The notes under the pieces were generated by a model. The model ran no database searches, had not been told where the DNA came from, and worked only from the letters and a program-made list of their open reading frames with translations. A program made the position numbers and the translations under genes. Below, one piece after another: positions 12,224 to 20,535 of a stretch of DNA of 64,000 bases. The DNA is from Apophysomyces variabilis (lineage: Eukaryota; Mucoromycota; Mucoromycetes; Mucorales; Mucoraceae), in contig MZZL01000405.1 of NCBI GenBank assembly GCA_002749535.1, positions 558,001-622,000 on the forward strand. Reading direction: 5' to 3'. Position 1 is the stretch's first letter, and each line of letters begins with the position of its first letter.

Positions 12224-13378
12224 TTAGCGGCATCTACGACGGTTTTTTACTGCTTTATCCCAGTGATACATATTGGCTTTAAATATACAACCTTCCTGCC
12301 ACATCCTCCTTGCAATTGCTACTAAATTCCTAGCATCGTCTAGTCCAGAATGCGGGCGCCCTTCAAAATCCAGATTGAGAGCACTCAGCATGCCTGCGAT
12401 ATTCTTGTTTGATTCATTGTGATAGAACTTCTTAAACAGAGCCCGGATATTCACCCATGGCGTAGAGAAATATTCTGGTCGCTTTTTCACGTTGCTGTGT
12501 TCACATTGTTTGGTAATAAAGTCCCGAATATCGTAAGGTCCATCTGCCATTAAGATGATATGAGTCTTCTCGCTTGTGTCAACCATAAAGGCGACAATCA
12601 CCTGTAACGAAAACAGCAGTTTTCTCTCGAAATAATGACCATTTGGCCATGAAGTTTTGGAATTCATTAAGCACTTCAACAAAAGTTGGGCTGTTGTCCA
12701 CTGTAGTCTTTTTGTATATTGCAGTCAGCCCAATGTCTTTGGATGTCATCGTACCTGATCAATGCCTGTAAGCTTGGTACAAAAGTCGGAAAGCGTTGGG
12801 TTTATAGTGGGTTTGACATACGAACGAAATTCGTCCACCTATTGAGTGGTTAAGACTTGTTCCATTCAGCTACTTGATCTACAATTTCAAACGTCTTTCC
12901 GCTAACAAGCACTACAGGAAATTCGATAATTTCGTTTGGGAAGTCGAAACCTGCATTTTCTTCACAGGTCGCTTCGACATCGAAGAATAAGTAGTAATCG
13001 AATGGTTGGGGTTTCGAACTTGAGCATGAGACACTGTATGATTCCATATTAATCGTACGTGTGATGCCTTGATCATTACTTAATGGACTGGTTCTCTATA
13101 GATGTTTCCGTGTCTGGGGATTGCTCGGCTGGCGGCTGCTCCGAGGATTCATTTTCCAGGAGTTTAGCTTTACCGTTTTTAACTGTTTGCTTTTTCTTTG
13201 CTTCTCGTAAACGCTTCTTTAACACGTCTTTTCGTCCCCTGGTATCACAGCCAAGTTCAGCCAAAGCCTGCCTGACCTCTTCCACTGTTGGCATGTGAAA
13301 TGAACCAGGCACAAATGGAAAGCTTTCCGTTTTCAAACGCGATCTCTCTGAGACTGAATTGTTACTGTTCTCAGTCAC
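12224..13378 (-). CDS. SAP-domain DEDDh 3'-5' exoribonuclease, ERI1 family
   Basis: ERI1/3'hExo enzymes trim histone mRNA 3' ends and 5.8S rRNA and degrade siRNA duplexes, limiting RNAi. The first exon (from 13378) has a SAP domain at residues ~28-65 (TVEEVRQALAELGCDTRGRKDVLKKRL), which in the family binds RNA. The next exon has YYLFFDVEATCEENAGFD (first Asp/Glu of DEDDh), NEIIEFPVVLV and QVAEWN. Further exons give SDFCTKLTGI, VDNSPTFVEVLNEF and the last exon IILMADGPYDIRDF, then HSGLDDARNLVAIA (catalytic His and last Asp), ending NRRRCR. Introns lie near 13050, 12845, 12700-12760 and 12603-12650. All DEDDh residues appear present. Divergent from the permease gene. Confidence 0.9.
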
Positions 13379-14007
13379 CTTCCATAGGAGCGGCTGCGAG
13401 GGAATATTTGAGTTCCATTAAAGCTACGCATAAACGTAACATGCTTTCTCCACGCCCCTACAAGGTATCAAAAGCTTGATAGGGCTTCATGTACAAATAT
13501 GAATGGGAAGACCACATTGAATTCGGTCTTTATTTACGGGCGTGAATCAGTGCCCAACATGAACTATTTATAAACATTGGCTGTTTAAACAGGCTCCAGC
13601 CATTCCCAAAGATGACACGGAAAATGGGCTTCAAGCTACAGAAACGATGGATTGGTGAGCAATGAGTGGGCGGCAAATAGCATACTTCACCTATCTGCGT
13701 CGCCCAGCTTTTGAATGTGAGCCATCATGGACATTCAGAACTGCGTATAAAAAGCAGTTATTTTTCTGTGCCCTCTTGCACATCCTTCTACCATTTCTCT
13801 GCCATCTCTATACATATACAAAACCTTTGTGCTCCATTCTAGTACAGTTTTTCCCGTTTCCTGGAATCAATCTGCTCTGCTGATCGGAAATGGCTGGTTG
13901 TAAACTCCGAACGATTTAATGAAAAGAAAAGGTACAAGCACTTAAAAGACCTTGACACGTCTCTTTTTTCCTTCCGACCACCGATGTGTTCCTAAAAACT
14001 ACCAACC
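13379..14007. other. Divergent promoter region, ERI1-like / permease
   Basis: About 630 bp between divergent starts. A pyrimidine-rich stretch (13780-13870) precedes the permease leader. No gene or RNA is seen. The 73-codon + frame at 13662 has no motif and is treated as chance. Confidence 0.45.
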
Positions 14008-16017
14008 ATGTCATCTCGTCAATACTTGGCTTATGAACAACGACAAGCTCGTGAACTGGATTCGGCATTCGGATCAGATAGCGACACCAATCATGATGAA
14101 GATGCTCTCTCTTTACTGTCCGATCACGCTGAGCAGACTCTTCTGCCAACAAGTCATACAAACGCATCGACCACATCTGTATTTTCCTTTGAAACCATAC
14201 CAATGATTCCCCTCACACAAACCCAAGCGCGGGCTCCTGAACTTCAGAAAAAGGTATCTCTTTTCAACGGTCTGGGACTTCTCGTTGGAGCTATGATCGG
14301 TAGTGGACTGTTCAGCTCACCAGGTAAAATAAAAACAGGACTGATTAAAGCATCTGGTCTTGTTTTACTGACCCTTTAAACCTAAAGGCCCTATCTTGGA
14401 GCTTACGGGTGCACCAGGGACCGCATTGGTGATCTGGTTCGTTTCCGGTTTACTAGCTTTCTCAGGTGCTCTTTGCTACGCTGAACTAGGGACAATGTTA
14501 CCTATGAATGGAGGTGAATCAGTATACTTGAATCGAGCATTTGGCAGTCTGGTTAGCTTCACATTCGAATTTGTTACGATTTTGGTGCAGAAGGTAACCT
14601 TTCCGAATTTCTGAGCATGAAACTGATACCTGTTTAGCCTGGCAGCGTAGCTATTGTGTGCTTCGTATTTGGCGAATACGTTTCACGAATTGCATATCAC
14701 ACTTATTTTTTCCAAGTTCCTCATGACTCCGATGCAGCTGTGGAACTGGCGGACTCCGTTATCCCTGACTATCTACCCAGGTTGTTGGCGTTTTCATGTC
14801 TGATGGTACTCAGCATGATCAATGCATTTTCAGTCCGTGCAGGGATACGCGTTCAAGATGTTCTGACTGTGCTTAAGGTTATTGTAGCCTTGGTGATATC
14901 TGTGATGGGAGTTGTGATTCTTTGCCGGGGAACCTTTTGGGGAAATAATAGCTTCCATGGCGAACCATTCAAAGGGTTCGATACTGTGACTTTTGGACAG
15001 TACGCGCTTGCATTGTATTCAGGTCTGTTTATAGCATAGCAATAAATGGGATAATCGAGATTGATGCTTTATTTAGGTCTTTGGGCGTATGACGGCTGGA
15101 ACAACCTCAATTATGTATCTGGCGAGATGAATAACCCTCATCGTGATCTTCCACGTGTCATCTTTTTTGGGTTTCCACTCGTCGTTGTATGCTATTTACT
15201 TGCGAATGTTGCTTATTTGGCTGTTCTACGGTCAGAAGTTGTGATGCATACAAATACGGTAGCTATGGACTTTGGGAAGAAAATTTTTGGACCGGTCGGT
15301 GGGATTCTCTTTGCTGTGTGTGTAGCACTTAGTTGTTTTGGGGTATGTATAAGGAGATAATCATGCGGCCAAATCTCGCTAAGATTGATTGTTACAAAAG
15401 ACAGCCAATGCAAGCGTTTTCACAGGGGCGCGTATCATTTATGTGTCTGCTAAACAGGGCCATTTACCGAACTTTTTTGGTAAATTGAACGCATCACGAC
15501 AGACTCCAACGACAGCCATTATCTTGCAAGCTATATTAACAACTATCATGATCTTGATTGGTTCATTTCGCCGCTTGATCAATTTCTATTCGGTCTGCGC
15601 ATGGATGTAAGTGGAATAAAGCAGAACTTACATTTTACTAATAGTACTGTTCAGTTTCTATTTTCTGGCAGTGCTCGCACTGCTCGTTTTTCGGTACAAG
15701 GAGCCAGAATTAAAGCGGCCATACCGCGTTTGGTTATGTACGCCTATTCTATTCTGTATATTAGCACTATTTCTTTGTACTACACCGTTCATTGCAGCAC
15801 CATATGAAAGCTTGACAGCGATCGGTTTCACGCTGCTTGCGATACCTGTTTGGCTCGTACACGTACGGTATCGGGAAAAATTGTGCTGCTTGTGGACAAG
15901 TAAGTATTCCTACCAAATACATCTATACTTACATAATTTTTAATAGATCTTGTTGATCGATTTAGAAAACGGAAAGGATATCGTGGTGTAGAGATGACAG
16001 AAACAAACGACATCTAG
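14008..16017 (+). CDS. Amino acid permease, APC superfamily (LAT / Mup1-like)
   Basis: A plasma-membrane amino acid transporter. A hydrophilic, Ser/Asp-rich N-terminus of ~80 residues precedes the first membrane segment, KKVSLFNGLGLLVGAMIGSGLFSSPG, the APC signature of TM1. Further segments include LVIWFVSGLLAFSGALCYAELG, MNGGESVYLNRAFG, VQDVLTVLKVIVALVIS, GLWAYDGWNNLNYVSGEM (conserved TM6 region of LAT-type carriers), RVIFFGFPLVVVCYLLANVAYL and YRVWLCTPILFCILALFL. About seven GT-AG introns are present, e.g. 14322-14387, 14593-14638 and 15021-15077. The last donor is at 15901 with an acceptor at about 15946, giving the end RKRKGYRGVEMTETNDI and the stop at 16015-16017. It resembles Mup1-type methionine permeases and L-type carriers; the substrate cannot be read from sequence. 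Confidence 0.88.
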
Positions 16018-16569
16018 AATACGTTTTATTAATGTACTATTGCATTAACCTAATAGAAAAGCTGCAAGCCTCGGTAGAACAGAGTGGGCAACCGATGGCG
16101 ATTATACCCCGCAAAATATTGGTTTCGCTTGTTTGATGAATTGCGTCAAAGTATTCTAGTTTAGCTACTCCCTGTTGTCGAGGAGAACGAGACGTTGAGG
16201 TGCAGAGGCGCGGGGGCGCTGAGGCACGAAACATTGATTGTCTTTGCTTTAAGAAAACAGCCTACACGTTTCCTGAATTGAAAGCGCATGATTCTATCTG
16301 ACACAGTTGATTCCTAAAACCGGGCGCTTCGAGTAAGGAGATTTTTAAGCGTTCTATAATGATCTTCCGTCAATCAGCTATTGACCTATGAGCTTTCGGC
16401 CCGCAACACGGGGAAGAAAGGAAGACCTAGTTGAAAGATAGAAAGAGAAAGGCGAAATAGGTCCAAGGAGAAGGCACAGTATCTGGTCTGGTGGGACTGC
16501 GTGCTGCGTTAACTCAGTCATAGCGTGTGTCTCCTTTGATCAAATGAGTTTACACTGCATTGATGGGTA
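16018..16569. other. Intergenic, permease 3' flank / ankyrin-gene promoter
   Basis: About 550 bp with a purine-rich stretch at 16415-16470. No gene, RNA or repeat is seen. Confidence 0.5.
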
Positions 16570-18152
16570 GTGGATAAAAACAAACAGTTTTATGATTCTT
16601 TACATACTATCTCTTCCACTTTGGAAATGGACACGACCGAACTGAAAAACTACTACAGCCAGCAAGCTCTGCCACCCCTACCGACCGATAGTTCTCTTCA
16701 AATCCTCTTTGATGCGGTGAATGATATTCCTTGCGCCGCAACCAAGCAACGCCTATGTGTATCGATTAAAGAATTCATTGCTGCGTGGTCAGAACATTAC
16801 GACAGTTTATTGGATGCTTTCCATATGCTTCAGCAACGCCATCGTTCTATTAGACGTGCTTATATAATGCAATATCGTAAGGCAATGAAGGCAATCAAAT
16901 TTTATCAAGAAAGAGATGAAACATATGCAGGCGCTCATGCACGTTTGAGCGATTGCTTTTCATTGTCTGGGCGTCAAATTCGGGGCCTATCATCCTCATG
17001 TTATTCATCTGGATCATCGATAAATGACAGTTCCGTTAACACCTCTGATATACACGATGAGCTCCTTTACAATGACGAATTCGACCTTATATCGCTTCTT
17101 GAATGCAAGGATATTGCCGAGGCAACCCCAGTGCTATCCACTTCATCAGCTTCGATATCTGGTTCAAGCAACAGTGAAAAAGAAGGAACCCCGATTGGCA
17201 CAAAAAGTGATAGCCTTGTTTACGCGTGTACAGATGGATTTTGGGATACCATTGCAAAAGCAACCTTGGATAAGCTCCCTACTGATACTCTCATCCAGTA
17301 CAGTCACTTTACATAGTGTCACTTGAAGTAGTCGTAACTAGGCTCAATAGATATTACCTTCAACGGGGTGGTAATCCAAATGTAGCAAAGCCGACGCCTA
17401 CGATTAGGCCAGTTTTGGAGGGCTATGGTCTGGTCCATGCCCTCGTCAGTACGAACCATATCAGCGGCCTGCAAAAGGTGATTGATGCGGGCGCCAATCT
17501 TAATGTATACCCGCTATGCACTAAAGAGAATGATCGATATTCCCCGGTAGTTCTTGCTGCCAAACTTGGTCATTACGACTGCGTACGACTTCTGATTGAC
17601 ATAGGCGGGGTCGATATCCTGAAAAGTTATGGTCCTCGTCAGAAGACGGCTTTGCACGCCGCTGTCGAAGGGGATGCGGTTGTAGTGGTTCTATACCTAC
17701 TTAGGATCCAGCCGTCTCTTTTGACTTGCAAAGATACTTCAGGTTGATTGTGGTAGCCTCTCCCTTTTTATTTCGATATTTAACACTTTGCCTCGATAGG
17801 AGCTACTCCGCTTCACTATGCATGCCAACACGGAAGATACGAGTTGCTGAAGGCTTTGGCTCCTACTCCACGTCACGCGGACATACGTGACAATCATGGG
17901 GAGGCTCCGCTCCATTACGCGGTGCGTTATAATCAAGCCAGAGTGGTAGCAAGCATTGTAGACGAGCTCCAAGTCGATCTGAACCCTTATCTCCCTAACC
18001 AAGTGCAAACACCATTGGATCTTGCAAAATCCATTGGTTTAAAAAATATAACAAGTATTCTAAAGCGCGGTGGAGCAAAGACTACAACACAGATGGAAAG
18101 TGAAGGTAAACGCAAACCAAAAACTTGCGAACGTATACGACAGCTATGGTGA
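16570..18152 (+). CDS. Ankyrin-repeat protein with helical N-terminus
   Basis: The first exon begins MDKNKQFYDSLHTISSTLE and is strongly helical to ~residue 125 (HYDSLLDAFHMLQQRHRSIRRAY), followed by a Ser-rich linker. From 17317 the frame changes. Ankyrin units follow: GYGLVHALVSTNHISGLQKVIDAGANLN, YSPVVLAAKLGHYDCVRLLID, KTALHAAVEGDAVVVVLYLL. After an intron at about 17741-17801 come ATPLHYACQHGRYELLKAL, EAPLHYAVRYNQARVVASIV and TPLDLAKSIG. It ends CERIRQLW at 18150-18152. The frame change can be explained by an 89-nt GT-AG intron (17228-17316) or by an indel (see findings). The N-terminal helical domain is not one I recognise. The partner and pathway are unknown. Confidence 0.65.
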
Positions 18153-18254
18153 AACTCTAAAAGGAACATAATCTCAATAGCTTTTTAAACATTTTAATAT
18201 TTTTGTATTCCTTTCATCTTTAGTTTCTTTTATTCTATGCAATTTTATTACTTT

Positions 18255-18732
18255 TTACATAGTACGAGGTCCTTGCAGAATGTCTTTCAAATTGCTTTGT
18301 GCATCAGCCGCTGCTCTTTCAAAATATTTCTGTGATTTTTCAAGTTGCTGAATCTTTTCATCTGCATCTGACACTGCCTTCACATACTGCTGCTTCATAC
18401 CACTTAATGGTGCTTGTATGAACCTTAAATGGATACGCAGATTAAGTGAATCGTTCTGAATCGTCCTTTGTTTCCTTACATTTTGCCAACAGGTTTGTAA
18501 GTCTTTGTGTTTGCGTCCAATTGATCCAGTTCTCGTCGCGTCAGTTCGGCCATCTTACGTTCACGTTGTGCTGCTTGAATTTGTGCTCTTACTTGGGTTA
18601 CTTGCTGTGAATTCGCGATATATTTTGCTTGTAATTCAACAAACACCTGTAAAACAAGTGGTTCAATTCAGGTTCATGCGGGAAATACAACGACATTACT
18701 TTACGGATCGTTTCATCGGACAGAGCAGACAT
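18255..18732 (-). CDS. PFD1: Prefoldin subunit 1
   Basis: A beta-type subunit of the hexameric prefoldin co-chaperone that delivers nascent actin and tubulin to CCT. It was assembled from three small exons. Exon 1 is MSALSDETIRK (ATG at 18730-18732). A ~60-nt GT-AG intron follows. Exon 2 is VFVELQAKYIANSQQVTQ...KMAELTRRELDQL...TYKPVGKM, with the conserved family block between its two coils. A second intron runs from about 18484 to 18425. Exon 3 is FIQAPLSGMKQQYVKA...DEKIQQLEKSQKYFERAAADAQSNLKDIL, ending RTM with stop 18255-18257. Both splices keep frame. The total is ~120 aa, the usual length, with two long coiled coils. It is tail-to-tail with the ankyrin gene, ~100 bp apart. Confidence 0.85.
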
Positions 18733-18779
18733 GTTGAAGGGTGTTGATGAACCAACTTGCAGTCAAATTTGAGAAGAAA

Positions 18780-19310
18780 AAGACAACCACTGGTCGGAGT
18801 TGGTGTTGGACAGTCCAGGCCACTTACCCGTCATTGTAAGGTTCAATGCCTGCCAAACCAAAACTCCAAACATCTGCATCATACTAGTATCAAACTATTC
18901 CATAACCTCCACTACTATGCATAATGGCAATCTAAAGAAAGAAGAAGTTAATTGAAGCAGAAGACATTATTGGAACTATGCTTAGAGAGGATACTATCCT
19001 GCATTGCATGTATTGCATTCAAACCATGATCTATAGCAGCTTCACTTTCTTTGAACCGCCTTCTGTGCCAATGTACTTGGTCATTGCTTGCTCTGTAGAT
19101 TTGTCATCATCATAAAGAAGGTTGAAGAAAACTGTTTATTACAGTGGATATACGTAATCATGACAGCTTCTAAATTAGCCATCGAACATTCTGGCACGTT
19201 GTTGTCATCTCTTAGAAACTGTTTTTCAAACATCTTTGTCAATAACATTGAATATAAGATGTCCATCAGGGTCTGTAACTACATAGTACTTGTAATATAA
19301 AATTGATTGC
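18780..19310 (-). pseudogene. Possible protein-kinase-like debris
   Basis: Reading the minus strand, one frame at about 18905-18845 gives IMHSSGGYGIV, two stop codons, then YDADVWSFGLAGIEPYNDG. This resembles kinase subdomains VIII-IX (xADVWSFGxxxIE) of STE-type kinases, but the activation segment and catalytic loop are not found. Upstream on the same strand other coding-like bits (VTDPDGHLIFNVIDKDV near 19250, and EQAMTKYIGTEGGSKKVKL near 19060) lie in broken frames. The stops and missing motifs argue for a relic. The kinase identification rests on a single short motif and may be chance. Confidence 0.3.
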
Positions 19311-19385
19311 CTTTCGGTGTTTGTTGTATAATCTGTATGACAAGGTGGGGGAGACGAAAGCTTGTCGGACTTTTTATGAAAATGG

Positions 19386-19393
19386 TATATAAG
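19386..19393 (+). promoter_or_regulatory. TATA-like box of the AN1 gene
   Basis: TATATAAG lies 62 bp upstream of the ATG at 19455, a plausible core-promoter position for a gene with a short leader. No experimental or conservation evidence. Confidence 0.4.
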
Positions 19394-19454
19394 TTTCCAT
19401 GTGCCTGAATTACCAATTGTTCATTTCGATTTGCTTCGCCCTTTCTGCTTCGTC

Positions 19455-20450
19455 ATGGAATTTCCCGACCTTGGAAAACACTGTACCTATAATGGTTGTT
19501 CTCAGTTAGGTAATACTAGATTAGCCGATCGTTTTAGATCCTTGTGAACCAACCAAACTTCAGATTTCCTACCATACACATGCTACCATTGCAAGAAGAT
19601 CTACTGGTAAAGACGAAATAATGCATCCACATGCGCTCACATTCGATAACCGATCCATGTCACCAACAGTCAAGAACACTTCAAGTTAGAAGATCATCAA
19701 TGCCCGAGTTTACAAGATCCCAACTTAGACGTCCGGTAAGTAAGCAAAAACATGAAATGCTTCTGGATCGCCATTGTAAACTTTCGGATACTCAGGGTTC
19801 CCACGTGTCCTCTTTGCGACAGACCAGTGCCAATACCACGAGGACAAGATCCTAATATTCAGGTAACAGGAGTAGCATACGTATGTTCGGTTTCTTATTA
19901 AACCAAATTTTTGCAGGTCAATCGACACATTCAGAACAATTGTGCTGAGCCGGAAAAACCGAGCAATGTATGCCGATTACGTGGCTGCAAAGCCAAGTTG
20001 CTCGTTCCAATGAAATGTCCCGAATGCGATTATTCCTATTGTGTTAAACACCGTTTAGCCCTTGATCATCAGTGCGAGGGAAAACCGAAACCCACTAATA
20101 CTTCCGGATTGAAGAAACTGAAAGACGGACTGCGACCATCTAAGGCGCCAACGGCAGTCTCTAGAGCAGAACAAGAAAGGTAAAACGAAAAGAGTATGGA
20201 AAAGGAAAAAGCGAAAGTTAGCTCATCGACCATGCAATCGTACAGACAACGGCTTGAACGAATCCGGACCGCAAATCAACGGAAACAAGAAATTGCGAGA
20301 CTAAGAGAGAAGGCTAATCGACAGGTGATAAAAAAGCAATGTGGTTTGCGTAAATTAATAAATATTATCTAGATATTAACGGAACAGGAACAAATTAGAC
20401 TAGCAACATTAGAAAGCGAAAACGATCAACATAAATGTCTTGTCAGTTAA
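19455..20450 (+). CDS. AN1-type zinc finger protein, ZFAND2 family (two AN1 fingers)
   Basis: ZFAND2/AIRAP proteins bind the proteasome or Cdc48/p97 under arsenite and proteotoxic stress. Start MEFPDLGKHC is typical of the family. The first finger is built over three exons: CTYNGCSQLDFLPYTCYHCKKIYC, then QEHFKLEDHQCPS. Next comes VPTCPLCDRPVPIPRGQDPN, then finger two, CRLRGCKAKLLVPMKCPECDYSYCVKHRLALDHQC. A charged helical tail follows (QRLERIRTANQRKQEIARLREKANRQ) and the stop is at 20448-20450. I resolved six small introns with compatible phases: ~19495-19563, 19613-19673, 19736-19796, 19861-19917, 20180-20245 and 20324-20372. All zinc ligands are present. Its 3' end faces the Fanzor relic, 85 bp away. 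Confidence 0.9.
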
Positions 20451-20535
20451 AAAGCTCAATTTGCCTGCAACGTCCCAAAATGCATGGTAGTTGCAACACC
20501 AGACATGTTCCTTCAGTGTATAACCAGTTTCCCAG

